From the NCBI GenBank assembly GCA_963837445.1, contig CAWINK010000002.1:310001-374000 (forward strand): 64,000 bases of DNA. Direction: 5' to 3'. Both the position numbers and the translations under genes were made by a program. The stretch comes from JACVRW01 sp963837445 (GTDB lineage: Bacteria; Actinomycetota; Thermoleophilia; Solirubrobacterales; Thermoleophilaceae). Below are positions 19,187-28,059 of this stretch, in pieces. Under the pieces are notes generated by a model. That model was not told the origin of the DNA, ran no database searches, and was given only the letters and a program-made list of their open reading frames with translations. Every line of letters begins with the position of its first letter. The stretch's first letter is position 1.

Positions 19187-20616
19187 GCGGCGCGCTTGCC
19201 GATTCCGAGCTGAGCGTCTTCTGGCTCGACTCGCCGGCTGCGCCAGAGCCGCTCCCGCCGCTCGAGAGCGAGACGGGATGCGACCTGGCGATCGTGGGCG
19301 GCGGCTTCACGGGCCTATGGGCGGCGCTGCTGGCGGCTCCTGACGAGGGCGTGGTGCTGGTCGAGGGCGAGCGCTGCGGTTGGGGCGCCAGCGGTCGAAA
19401 CGGCGGGTTCGTGGAGGCTTCGCTGAGCCACGGCCTCGCGAACGGGCTGGCGCGATGGCCCGATGAGATCGACACGCTCCTCAGGCTCGGGCGCGAGAAC
19501 TTCGCCGCGATTCGCGACACGCTGAGCGCCCGCGGCATCGACGCCGCCTGGGATGAGACCGGCGTGATCGGCGTGGCCACCCGCGAGCACGAGGTGGGAT
19601 GGCTGGCCGAGGCGGCCGCCCTCGAGCGCGAGCACGGGGAGGAGGTACGGCTCCTGGACCGCGAGGCCGTCCGCGCGGAGGTGAGCTCCCCGACCTACCT
19701 GGCCGGGCTCTGGCAGCGGTCGGGCAACGCGACGGTGGACCCGGCGCGGCTGGCGTGGGGGCTCCGCGAGGCCGCACTGCGCGAAGGCGTGCGCATCCAC
19801 GAGCACACCAACGTGACGAGGTTGCGACGGGATGGTGACGGCGTGGTGCTGGAGACCGAGCCGGCCGCGGGCCGCGCGTCCGCGGGCGCCACGAGAGCGG
19901 GCGGCGCCAAGGCCGCCGGCAAGCTGCGCGCTCGGCGCGTGCTGCTTGCGACGAATGCCTTTCCGCCGCTCGTGCGCTCCATCCGGCGCTACGTGGTTCC
20001 GGTCTACGACTACGTTCTGGTCACGGAGCCGCTGTCGGAGGAGCAGCGGCGGGCGATCGGCTGGGAGCGCCGCCAGGGCGTTGCCGACTCGGGCAACCGC
20101 TTTCACTACTACCGCCTCACGGACGATGACCGCATCCTCTGGGGCGGCTACGAGGCGATCTATCACTTCCGCAACGGCATGCGGCCGGAGCTCGAGGATC
20201 ACGCGCCGACGTTCGAACTGCTGGCGCGCAACTTCGCCCAGACCTTCCCGCAGCTCGAGGGCCTTCGCTTCAGCCACCGCTGGGCGGGCGCGATCGACAC
20301 CTCGAGCCGCTTCTGCGTGACCTTCGGCCGCGCACTCGGCGGACGTGCCGCGTATGCCGTCGGCTACACCGGCCTGGGCGTGGCCGCCACCCGCTTCGGC
20401 GCTCGCGTGGCGCTCGACCTCCTGCACGACCGAGACACCGAGCTCACGCGGCTCGAGTTGGTGCGCCGGCGGCCGATCCCGTTCCCGCCGGAGCCGCTCC
20501 GCTACGCCGTGATCCAGGCCACCCGGCGGGCGCTCGCCCGCGCCGACGAGCGCGGCGGCAAGCGCGGCCCATTGCTGCGCGGGCTGGATCGGATCGGCGC
20601 CGGCTTCGACAGCTAG
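19183..20616 (+). CDS. FAD-dependent oxidoreductase (DAO family), probable CTG start
   Basis: About 477 residues. The FAD-binding Rossmann motif DLAIVGGGFTGLWAALLAA is preceded by FWLDSP, as in gamma-glutamylputrescine oxidase (PuuB)/glycine-oxidase-like proteins; GASGRNGGF and the C-terminal YAVGYTGLGVAATRFGARVA are the second FAD contacts. The only standard in-frame start (GTG 19294) is inside the dinucleotide motif and would break the fold. Reading upstream, the frame reaches CTG at 19183, which overlaps the peroxiredoxin stop as CTGA and gives the usual N-terminal length. The substrate is probably an amine or amino acid. An Ala/Gly-rich insert near residue 235 looks low-complexity. Confidence 0.85.
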   Translation: MSGALADSELSVFWLDSPAAPEPLPPLESETGCDLAIVGGGFTGLWAALLAAPDEGVVLVEGERCGWGASGRNGGFVEASLSHGLANGLARWPDEIDTLLRLGRENFAAIRDTLSARGIDAAWDETGVIGVATREHEVGWLAEAAALEREHGEEVRLLDREAVRAEVSSPTYLAGLWQRSGNATVDPARLAWGLREAALREGVRIHEHTNVTRLRRDGDGVVLETEPAAGRASAGATRAGGAKAAGKLRARRVLLATNAFPPLVRSIRRYVVPVYDYVLVTEPLSEEQRRAIGWERRQGVADSGNRFHYYRLTDDDRILWGGYEAIYHFRNGMRPELEDHAPTFELLARNFAQTFPQLEGLRFSHRWAGAIDTSSRFCVTFGRALGGRAAYAVGYTGLGVAATRFGARVALDLLHDRDTELTRLELVRRRPIPFPPEPLRYAVIQATRRALARADERGGKRGPLLRGLDRIGAGFDS

Positions 20617-21045
20617 ATGAGTGATTCGCGGACAGCGGTATACAACGGATCAGATGGCTTCCCGCGAGTGATCCCGATTGGCTTCTACTGGAACGGGGAC
20701 CGGATCGTCGTCTGCACGGCGGCGACCGCGCCCAAGGTGAAGGCGCTGTCGTCGCGTCAGGACGTCGCGATGACGATCGATGTGGGCGACACGCCGGCGG
20801 ACGCGAGGGCGCTCCTGGTGAGTGGGCTCGCAAGCGTGGACATCGTCGACGGCGTTCCCGACGAGTTCGTGGCGGCGTCGGCGGAGGCATTGGGCGCAGA
20901 CCAGATCGGGGAGTTCGAGCGCCAGGTCAGGTCGACGTACGACCGGATGGCGCGTATCTCCATCAAGCCGGTATGGGCGCGGTTCTTCGACTTCGGTGCT
21001 GGCCGCATGCCGTCCTTCCTGACAAAGCTGGCGGGCGGCGCCTAA
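20617..21045 (+). CDS. PPOX-type flavin/F420-binding protein
   Basis: 142 residues with the split-barrel pattern of pyridoxamine-phosphate-oxidase-like proteins: GFPRVIPIGFYWNGDRIVVC, then TAPKVKALSSRQDVAMTID, and VSGLASVDIVDGVPDEFV. Many actinobacterial members bind F420 or FMN; the cofactor is not decidable here. The first strand common in the family is short, so the N-terminus may be trimmed or the true start may be upstream. ATG at 20617 directly follows the stop of the FAD oxidase. Confidence 0.78.
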   Translation: MSDSRTAVYNGSDGFPRVIPIGFYWNGDRIVVCTAATAPKVKALSSRQDVAMTIDVGDTPADARALLVSGLASVDIVDGVPDEFVAASAEALGADQIGEFERQVRSTYDRMARISIKPVWARFFDFGAGRMPSFLTKLAGGA

Positions 21046-21252
21046 TTGGCCGCGCCGGCCTCCGCTACCACCTCGACCCCCGAGGTGTAGGCGACCTGCC
21101 CAGGCGGCTGGCAGGGCGGCTGCGGCAGTAGCGCAGCCCGGGCCTGGCCCACGCGTCATGGCGAGCCGCCTCACGCGACGACGTGAATCCCGCGTGTCGA
21201 GCGCAAATCGCGCGCTGCTACCGCCTCTCGGACCATTAGCGTTCGAGAGTTG

Positions 21253-23138
21253 ATGGCTGAGTACAGGCCCAAGAACCGCGGGCTCGAGCGCGTGCTCGGG
21301 ACCGGCGCGCTGTTCTCGACCGCCTACGGCAACGTGGGCAGCTCGATCTACTACGCGCTCGGCCTGGTGGCGGTGCTCGCCCTGGGCATGACGCCCGTGG
21401 TATTCGCGATCGCCGGCGTCATCTTCATCTTCACCGCCTTCACCTACACCGAGGCCACGACGATGTACCCCGAGGCCGGCGGCTCCTCGTCCTTCGCGCG
21501 GCAGGCGTTCAACGAGTTCTGGTCTGCGTTGACAGCGTGGGGCCAGATGCTCAACTACATCATCACGGTCGCGATCTCCGCGTTCTTCCTGCCGCACTAC
21601 CTGGGGATCTTGTGGGAGCCGCTGCTCACGTCTCCCGCAGACATCCTCGTCGGGGTCGGCATCGTGGTCTTCCTTGCCTGCGTGAACGTCGTCGGGGTCA
21701 AGGAGGCCGCCAACCTCAACATCGTCCTGGCGATTGCTGACTTCGTCACGCAGGTCGCCCTCGTGGCGCTCGGCATCGTTCTGGTGCTGTCTCCCGAGAC
21801 GCTCGTCGAGAACGTGGATTTCGGGACCTCGCCCACGCTCGCCGACTTCCTCGTCGCGATCCCGGTCGGCATGGTCGCCTTCACCGGTATCGACACGATC
21901 TCGAACATGGCCGAGGAGGCTCGCGACTACGGCAAGACGATCCCTCAGGCGATGCGGGCTGTGGTCGTGGCGGTGATGACGATCTCGCTCACGCTCCCGG
22001 CGGTGGCGCTCTCCGCGATGCCGGTGGAGAACGGAACCACCGACTTGGCCGAGCCGTCTGACGAGGGTGGCTATGCGGACAACCCGATCCTCGGCGTGGT
22101 CGAACAACATGGAGCTGGGCATCTTCCAGGGTGCGGCAGAGCTCTACGTAGGGCTGCTCGCAGCGACGATCCTGCTCGTAGCCACCAACGCGGGCCTGAT
22201 CGGCCTCTCGCGGCTCAGCTATTCGATGGGGCAGTACCGCCAGCTTCCCGAGGCGGTGCGCGCAGCTCCATCCCCGGTTTGGAACGCCGTACGTGGCGAT
22301 CCTGCTGTTCGGCGGCGTGGCGTGCCTCACGATGCTGCCCGGCCAGGCCGAGTTCCTCGGAACGATCTACGCGTTCGGCGCGATGCTGAGCTTCACCATG
22401 GCGCACCTGTCCGTGATCGCCCTGCGGGTCAAGGAGCCGGAGCGCGAGCGGCCATACCGGGCTCCGTGGAACGTGAGCGTTCGCGGCCACTCGGTGCCAA
22501 TGGTCTCTGTGCTCGGTGCCCTCGGAACCGGCATCGCGTTCATCGTGGTGAGCGTCCTGAACCTGGAGACGCTGATCGCCGGGTTCGTCTGGTTGACCAT
22601 CGGGATGGGCACCTACCTCGTCTATCGCCGCCGCCTCGGGCTGAGCCTCACCGAGACTCACCGGATCGTGACGCCCAAGCCGGTGGTGGAGCACGAGGTC
22701 GAGTACGAGTCGATTCTCGTGGCGTTCGAGGACAACTACTACTCGCCGGAGGCGATATCGACGGCGGTCCGCCTCGCCGCGCGGCGGCGCCGGGGCATAC
22801 ACGTGCTCGTCACGATCACCGTGCCGCCGAACTCGCCGATCGACGCCGTGATGCACGAGCAGGAGCGGCTTGCCTCCTCAGTGATCGACTCAGCCCGCGT
22901 GCGCGGCGGCCGGCGCGTGACGGGCCACTGGGAGAAGGTGCGACCCGGCCAGGCGGGCAGGCGCGTGGTCGAGGAGGCGAGGGAGATCCGGGCGCGCGCG
23001 GTCGTGATGCCGCTGCCGCCCCGGCGCGCCGGAGCTTCGTTGTTCGGGCGTACGCTGGAGACCGTGCTGGCCGAGCGCCCCTGCCGCGTGATCATCGACT
23101 CGTCCAGGGGCGTCGACTCGTCGAAGGCCCGGCAGTGA
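21253..23138 (+). CDS. APC-superfamily permease with C-terminal USP-like domain, two frameshifts
   Basis: The reconstructed protein has about 627 residues: an APC/amino-acid-permease membrane part with roughly 12 helices (opening RVLGTGALFSTAYGNVGSSI), then a cytoplasmic universal-stress-protein-like domain (from YESILVAFEDNY to PCRVIID). The frame changes twice. Dropping a base near 22102 (GTC G AAC) joins the first part to NNMELGIFQGAAELYVG, and dropping one near 22262 (CGC G CAG) joins that to LHPRFGTPYVAILLFGG. Both are +1. Substrate unknown: amino acids by family, potassium by context (two RCK genes downstream). ATG 21253 is preferred to TTG 21250. The stop overlaps the next GTG. Confidence 0.8.
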
Positions 23139-23323
23139 AGGGCGCCTATCTCGCATCGACCGTCGTGCTCAGCGCGCTGCTCATGGTGATCGGCATCGTC
23201 ATGGTGGTCTCGGCGCTCGCGCGCGGCGGCGGCGCGCTGGCGTTCGGTGTCGTGCTCGGTACGAGCTTCACGCTTCTGGGTGCCGGACGTCTCTGGCTGG
23301 CCCGCGGCGGCGGGCAGCGGTGA
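23135..23323 (+). CDS. 62-residue two-helix membrane protein
   Basis: VKGAYLASTVVLSALLMVIG begins a first hydrophobic helix, and FGVVLGTSFTLLGAGRLWL forms a second; the tail is Arg/Gly-rich. GTG 23135 overlaps the stop of the first APC permease and its own stop overlaps the GTG of the second, so translation of all three is coupled. A small accessory subunit of the permeases is an attractive guess. I do not recognise a family. Confidence 0.7.
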   Translation: MKGAYLASTVVLSALLMVIGIVMVVSALARGGGALAFGVVLGTSFTLLGAGRLWLARGGGQR

Positions 23324-25350
23324 GCCGCTCCGGCGAAGACGGTCGCGCGGGCGAGGAGCGCCGAGCCGCTCAGATGTCGGAGCGCGCCCGGGAGGGGCTC
23401 AGGCGGCGGTCCGAGCGCGCTCGCGTGCTGGTCACGCGCGGCCTCGGCGAGCCCGCGCTGTTCGCGATCACGCTCAGCGCGGTCACCTCCGCCATCTTCT
23501 TCTCGCTCGGCGTGGTGGCGCACCACGCGCTCGGGCTCACGCCGGTCGTGTTCCTCCTCGCCGGGGTCTTCTTCGCCGTCACGATGGCCACCTACGTCGA
23601 GGGCAGCTCGCTTCACGTGGAGCGCGGCGGCGCGTCCACCTTCGCCCGCTACGCCTTCGACGAGTTCTGGAGCTTCGTTGCCGGGTGGGCGATCCTGCTC
23701 GACTACCTGATCGTGATGGCGATCGGGGCGGTCGTCATCTCCGAGTACCTGGCCGTCTTCTGGAACGAGCTCGACGAGGGCGTCCTGCCGCTCGTGATCG
23801 CGGCCGCCGCGCTGTTGCTGGTGGCCGTGCAGAACGTGCGCGGCCTGTCGGCAAGCAGGCTCGGCGCCGTCCTGCGGCTGTCGCTCTTCAGCATTGCGGT
23901 GCTGGTCGGCGTGTCCGTGATCGGCTTCGCCCAGTACTGGGATCCGGGCGCGATCACCTCGTCCATCGACCTGGGCGTGGCCCCGCGCTGGGAGGAGCTG
24001 ATCTTCGCCACCGGCATCGCGACCGTGGCTGTGATCGGGGTGGAGGCCGCGTCGGGCCTTGCCGGGGAGATCCGCGTGGGCCGCCGTGGCCTGCGGCGCG
24101 TGGTGCTCGCGTCGATCGCCGCCGTGATGCTGCTGTTCGTGTGCGTATCGATCGCGGGCCTGATGGCGGCTCCGGTCGTGGGGGACCGCACAGCGCTCGG
24201 CGAGCGCTTCATCGAGGCCCCCGTGCTGGCCATCGTGTCGGCCTACGAGCCGGGTGCGCTCCTCGACATCTGCCGCTACCTGGTCGGTCTCACCGCCGCC
24301 GCGATGCTGCTCGCGGCGATGAACGGCCAGATGCTCGGCCTCGCGCGCCTGGCCTACTCGCTCGCCACGAACCGGCAGATCCCGAGCGCGGTGGGGCGCC
24401 TCCACCGGGGCCGCGGCACGCCCTACGTGACGATCGTGATGGCCGCGCTGATCGCCTTCGCGCTCGCGCTTCCGCACGACGTCGAGTTCCTCGCCGGCCT
24501 GTTCGCCTACGGCGCGATGATCGCCTTCGCGCTCGCGCACCTGTCGGTGATCGCGCTGCGCTTCCGCGAGCCCGACCGCCCGAGCGCCTTCCGCGTGCCG
24601 CTCTCGGTTCCGATCCGCGGCGCGCGGGTGCCGCTCCCGGCCGTATTCGGGGCCCTGTTCGCGATTTCCGTCTGGCTGAGCGTCGTGACGTTCCACGAGG
24701 GCGCCCGCGTGATCGGCACGGCTTGGATGGCTGCGGGGATCACGCTCTACGTCGTCTATCGGCGCGGGCAGGGGAAGTCGCTCACGCAGCGCTTCACGAT
24801 CCCTGCCGAAGCACTCCAGGAGGGGAGAGGAACTCAGCAGTACGGCAGCATCCTGGTGCCGGTCTTCGGCGAGGAGCTCGACGACGACATCGTGGGCACG
24901 GCGGGGCGCCTCGCCGCGTCCGCCAGCCAGGACGAGGAGGGCGGCGCGGTGCTGGAGGCGTTGTTCGTGTTCGAGATCCCGATGTCGCTGCCGATCGACG
25001 CGCGCGTGCCCGACGAGCGGGTGAAGGAGGCCAAGCGCGTGCTCGCTCGGGCCAAGGAGGTGGGGGAGGAGTACGCCGGCGTGGAGGTGGCCACCGCGAT
25101 GGTCCGTGGCCGCTCCGCGGGCCAGGCGATCGTCTCTGAGGCGCGCCGCCGGGGGGTCGAGGCGATCGTCCTGGGGGCCGAGGAGCCCAGCGGCCTGCGC
25201 GGCGGAGCGATCCTCGGAGGGCGCGGGCGGGCGCGCGACCGCTTCGTGGGGGAGACCACCCGGTACGTGGTCGACAAGGCCCCCTGCAAGGTGATTCTCA
25301 CCGCCCCGCCGGCGGGCGAGGTGGGCACCCGCGAGGGCGTCCTGCCCTAG
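23320..25350 (+). CDS. APC-superfamily permease with C-terminal USP-like domain
   Basis: 676 residues. After a charged N-terminal 40 residues come about 12 membrane helices of the APC type (ALFAITLSAVTSAIFFSLGV, GAMIAFALAHLSVIALRFRE) and a C-terminal cytoplasmic domain of about 170 residues starting YGSILVPVFG and ending TRYVVDKAPCKVIL, the beginning and end of a universal-stress-protein fold. It is a paralogue of the intact parts of the upstream permease. KimA of Bacillus, an APC-type potassium importer, also carries a cytosolic C-terminal domain, and RCK genes follow here. Potassium, another cation or amino acids are all possible. GTG start with GTGA overlap. Confidence 0.88.
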   Translation: MSRSGEDGRAGEERRAAQMSERAREGLRRRSERARVLVTRGLGEPALFAITLSAVTSAIFFSLGVVAHHALGLTPVVFLLAGVFFAVTMATYVEGSSLHVERGGASTFARYAFDEFWSFVAGWAILLDYLIVMAIGAVVISEYLAVFWNELDEGVLPLVIAAAALLLVAVQNVRGLSASRLGAVLRLSLFSIAVLVGVSVIGFAQYWDPGAITSSIDLGVAPRWEELIFATGIATVAVIGVEAASGLAGEIRVGRRGLRRVVLASIAAVMLLFVCVSIAGLMAAPVVGDRTALGERFIEAPVLAIVSAYEPGALLDICRYLVGLTAAAMLLAAMNGQMLGLARLAYSLATNRQIPSAVGRLHRGRGTPYVTIVMAALIAFALALPHDVEFLAGLFAYGAMIAFALAHLSVIALRFREPDRPSAFRVPLSVPIRGARVPLPAVFGALFAISVWLSVVTFHEGARVIGTAWMAAGITLYVVYRRGQGKSLTQRFTIPAEALQEGRGTQQYGSILVPVFGEELDDDIVGTAGRLAASASQDEEGGAVLEALFVFEIPMSLPIDARVPDERVKEAKRVLARAKEVGEEYAGVEVATAMVRGRSAGQAIVSEARRRGVEAIVLGAEEPSGLRGGAILGGRGRARDRFVGETTRYVVDKAPCKVILTAPPAGEVGTREGVLP

Positions 25351-25413
25351 CGCTGAGAGCGGGGCTGCAACTGGCGCGGCTTTAGGCCCAGCCAGATGTA
25401 TTGTGGGACCAAT

Positions 25414-25860
25414 ATGTTCGTTCTGATCGTTGGCTGCGGGCGCGTGGGGTCCGCAATAGCCAACTCCATGCTTCTAGAGGGCCACGAGGTCTCCGTGCTC
25501 GATGAGGACGCGGAGGCCATCGCGCTGCTCGACCGTGGGCAGGCCAACAGCTGGGAGGAGCGCGGCGGCCAGTTCACCGAGGGCACCGCGCTCGAGATAG
25601 ACGCCCTGCTTGCGGCCGGCATCGAAGGGGCGGACGCCTTCGTGGCCTCGACCGACGGCGACAACACGAACCTCGTGATCGCGCAGATCGCGCACCGGCG
25701 CTTCAACGTCGACAGGGTGGTCGTGCGGGTGCTCGATCCGGCCCGAGCGCGCTGGTACGCCGAGCAGGGCCTTCAGACCGTCTGCCCCACGCAGACCGCC
25801 ATCGAGCTCCTCGAGGCGGCGGTCCGCGGGCAGATCCGGTTCGAGGGAGTGGCGGGGTAA
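25414..25860 (+). CDS. RCK_N/TrkA-N domain protein (first of a pair)
   Basis: 148 residues, a single Rossmann-type RCK_N domain: MFVLIVGCGRVGSAIANSML carries the GxGxxG nucleotide motif, followed by EGHEVSVLDED and FVASTDGDNTNLVIAQIA. No RCK_C domain is present. Such proteins bind NAD(H) or adenine nucleotides and gate potassium transporters. It lies 2 bases before a second, two-domain TrkA; a one-domain plus two-domain pair resembles CeoB-CeoC of Mycobacterium. ATG 25414 fits the motif; an upstream ATG at 25396 would add six residues. Confidence 0.88.
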   Translation: MFVLIVGCGRVGSAIANSMLLEGHEVSVLDEDAEAIALLDRGQANSWEERGGQFTEGTALEIDALLAAGIEGADAFVASTDGDNTNLVIAQIAHRRFNVDRVVVRVLDPARARWYAEQGLQTVCPTQTAIELLEAAVRGQIRFEGVAG

Positions 25861-25862
25861 CC

Positions 25863-26531
25863 ATGTACGTGGTGATCGTCGGCGCCGGGAAGGTTGGCTG
25901 GAACCTCGCCCGAGAGTTGATCAACAAGCGGCACGAGGTGACGGTGATCGAGACGGACCAGCACCGCTTCGCGGTCGTCGAGCAGGAGCTCGAGCACAGC
26001 GCGATGTACGGCGACGGCTCGGAGCTGTGGGTGCTCGAGCGCTCCGGCATCGAGCGCGCGGACCTGGTGGTGGCCGTGACGGGAGACGACGAGGACAACA
26101 TCCTGATCTCCCAGGTGGCGCGCGAGAAGTACGGGGTTGCGCGCGTGGTGGCACGCTGCAACAACCCGCGCAACCTCCAGCACTTCGAGCTCCTCGGCGT
26201 GCGCCCGGTGATCTCCGCCACGGACCTGATCCTGCGGCTGATCGAGCACGAGGTGCCGAAGTACGGCCTAGTGCACCTGCTCGACCTGCCGGAGGAGCGC
26301 CTCGAGATCATCGAGCTCGAGGTGGCCGAGGGCTCGCCCGCCGCCGGCCGGGCCGTGAAGGAGCTCGGGCTGCCCGAAGGATCGCTCGTGATCTCGATCC
26401 TGCGCGAGGGCGGCGGGTTCGTGCCCACCGGCGATTCGGTCATCGAGCCGAATGACGAGGTGCTGGTGGTGCTCGACGTGGGCATCGAGTCGCGGGTGAC
26501 CGAGCTGTTCACAGCCCGCACGGCCGCGTAG
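25863..26531 (+). CDS. TrkA-type potassium-uptake regulator (RCK_N plus RCK_C)
   Basis: 222 residues: an RCK_N domain beginning MYVVIVGAGKVGWNLARELI with the GxGxxG motif and VVAVTGDDEDNILISQVA, then an RCK_C domain from about residue 140 (LEIIELEVAEGSPAAGRAVKE ending NDEVLVVLD). It belongs to the cytosolic regulatory ring proteins of Trk/Ktr-like transporters. No TrkH/KtrB channel is in the window; the nearest membrane partners are the two APC permeases upstream, so these are the candidate partners (inference). Confidence 0.9.
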   Translation: MYVVIVGAGKVGWNLARELINKRHEVTVIETDQHRFAVVEQELEHSAMYGDGSELWVLERSGIERADLVVAVTGDDEDNILISQVAREKYGVARVVARCNNPRNLQHFELLGVRPVISATDLILRLIEHEVPKYGLVHLLDLPEERLEIIELEVAEGSPAAGRAVKELGLPEGSLVISILREGGGFVPTGDSVIEPNDEVLVVLDVGIESRVTELFTARTAA

Positions 26532-26533
26532 CC

Positions 26534-27763
26534 GTGGCACGGCGCAAGGTCGACCACCTCGTGATCGGCGGTGGCATGGCCGCCGCGAACTGCGCGCGCT
26601 GGCTGCGCGAGGAGGGTGGTGAGGGCTCGATCCTCCTGGTGGGGCGCGAGCCGGATCCGCCCTACAACAGGCCGCCGCTGTCGAAGGGCTACCTCCAGGG
26701 CAAGGAGTCGCGCGACGAAGTGCTGTTCCGCCCGGACGAGTGGTGGGAGGAGCAGAAGATCGAGCGGCTCCAGCGGACGAGCGTGATGAAGCTCGACACC
26801 GCCGAGCGCGTGGCCACGCTCTCCACGAAGGACGAGATCGAGTTCGAGACGGCGCTGCTCGCCACGGGGGCCAACGTGAAGCGCCTGCGCGTGGACGGCT
26901 GCGACCTCGACGGGATCCACTACCTGCGCGCCTTCGCGAACTCGGACGCGATCCGCGCGGACGCCGAGACCCGCAAGCGCGCCGTCCTGATCGGCGGCAG
27001 CTACATCGGCTGCGAGGTGGCCGCGTCGCTCACCGCGGCTCACGGCGTGGACTGCACCATCGTGATGATGGAGGACGTGACCTTCGAGCCGTTCTTCGGC
27101 GAGAAGGTCGGGCGCTTCTTCCAGGACGTGCTCGAGGAGCACGGGGTGACCGTGCACGGCGGACAGGAGCTCGAGCGCTTCGAGGGCGACGGCGAGCGCG
27201 TGACCAGGGTCGTCACGAAGAGCGGGCTCGAGCTCGAGTGCGACTTCGTGGTGGCCGGGATCGGAGTGATGCCGGAGGTGACGCTCGCCCGCGCGGCCGG
27301 CCTGGAGCTCGGGGACGCGGGCGGCGTGCGCTGCTCGGCGGGCCTCGAGAGCTCCGTGCCTGGGATCTATGCGGCCGGCGACATCTGCGAATACGACAGC
27401 CCGATCCACGGCGGGCCGATGCGGATCGAGCACTGGGACGTGGCCTTCAACCAGGGCAAGACCGCCGCCCTCAACATGCTCGGACGCGGCGTGGAGCACG
27501 ACGTGGTGCCCTACTTCTTCTCGGACCTCGCGGACTGGGTGTCGATGGAGTACGTGGGCCCCGGCTCCGGCGATCCGGTCGTGCGCGGCTCGATGGAGGA
27601 GCACGACTTCACGGCCTTCTACGTGGACGACGGCCGCATGAAGGCCGCGCTGACCGTCGGGCGCTCCGACGACCTCGAGCACGCGCGCCGCTTCCTCAAG
27701 GAGCACACGGAGGTCGACCCCGCCGCGCTGGCGGACCCAGAGACGGACCTCGGCTCGCTCTAG
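26534..27763 (+). CDS. FAD-dependent NAD(P)H oxidoreductase, ferredoxin-reductase-like
   Basis: 409 residues of the pyridine nucleotide-disulfide reductase class I. The FAD motif is VIGGGMAAANCARWL, then PPYNRPPLSKGYL as in ferredoxin reductases of dioxygenase/P450 systems, ALLATGANVKRL, the NAD(P) motif AVLIGGSYIGCEVAASL, and the second FAD motif VPGIYAAGDICEY. No CxxC redox disulfide is seen. It would pass electrons from NAD(P)H to a ferredoxin or quinone; no ferredoxin gene is adjacent. GTG start 3 bases after the trkA stop. Its stop overlaps the end of a leftward 48-residue ORF. Confidence 0.9.
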   Translation: MARRKVDHLVIGGGMAAANCARWLREEGGEGSILLVGREPDPPYNRPPLSKGYLQGKESRDEVLFRPDEWWEEQKIERLQRTSVMKLDTAERVATLSTKDEIEFETALLATGANVKRLRVDGCDLDGIHYLRAFANSDAIRADAETRKRAVLIGGSYIGCEVAASLTAAHGVDCTIVMMEDVTFEPFFGEKVGRFFQDVLEEHGVTVHGGQELERFEGDGERVTRVVTKSGLELECDFVVAGIGVMPEVTLARAAGLELGDAGGVRCSAGLESSVPGIYAAGDICEYDSPIHGGPMRIEHWDVAFNQGKTAALNMLGRGVEHDVVPYFFSDLADWVSMEYVGPGSGDPVVRGSMEEHDFTAFYVDDGRMKAALTVGRSDDLEHARRFLKEHTEVDPAALADPETDLGSL

Positions 27764-27906
27764 CGGTTACGCCGCAGCGGAGTGACCATCTTCCGGAACT
27801 TGCTGTCCGGGCGAAGGAAGTCGGGCCGGTCCTCGGCGCCCAGGATGGGCCCGAGCACGATCGTTACGAGGAAAAACAGGACGAACGCGATTGCGAGCGG
27901 TTCCAT
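27760..27906 (-). CDS. 48-residue single-span membrane protein
   Basis: A short ORF with ATG at 27906: MEPLAIAFVLFFLVTIVLGP is one transmembrane helix, and the tail is charged (RPDFLRPDSKFRKM then PLRRNR). It lies on the same strand as, and downstream of, tRNA-Gln, and its stop overlaps the end of the convergent flavoprotein gene (shared CTAG). The Pro/Arg-rich tail after one helix looks like a real small membrane protein rather than chance, but I recognise no family. Confidence 0.5.
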   Translation of the reverse strand: MEPLAIAFVLFFLVTIVLGPILGAEDRPDFLRPDSKFRKMVTPLRRNR

Positions 27907-27918
27907 ACAGCCTGCTCT

Positions 27919-27939
27919 CTGTAGTGCTACTTGCTACAG
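27919..27939. promoter_or_regulatory. CTGTAG dyad between tRNA-Gln and the 48-residue ORF
   Basis: CTGTAG (27919-27924) and CTACAG (27934-27939) form a 6-base dyad with a 9-base centre, and GTAGTGCTAC is a second nested dyad. Either a weak tRNA terminator or an operator for the small ORF. Confidence 0.35.
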
Positions 27940-27954
27940 ATGATACAAGCGTTA

Positions 27955-28025
27955 CTGGGGGGCAGGGACTCGAACCCCGATAACCAGCTCCAGAGGCTGG
28001 CGTCTTGCCATTAGACGACCCCCCA
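27955..28025 (-). tRNA. tRNA-Gln (anticodon CTG)
   Basis: The cloverleaf folds fully on the minus strand: acceptor TGGGGGG/CCCCCCA, D stem GTCT/AGAC, anticodon arm CCAGC-CTCTGGA-GCTGG with anticodon CTG, T arm CGGGG-TTCGAGT-CCCTG, discriminator G. CCA is not encoded. Confidence 0.95.
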
Positions 28026-28059
28026 ACGCGGGAGGTCGAGGATAGCCATTGCGTGCGCG

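Noticed and set aside
23146..24696. A 516-codon minus-strand frame over the second APC permease
   Set aside because: Rich in His, Asp and Arg with no fold signature; the plus frame encodes a convincing membrane protein.
25703..27706. A 667-codon open frame on the minus strand
   Set aside because: It is the shadow of the trkA and ferredoxin-reductase genes, whose proteins are clearly recognisable on the plus strand; its composition is His/Arg/Val-rich as expected for an antisense frame.
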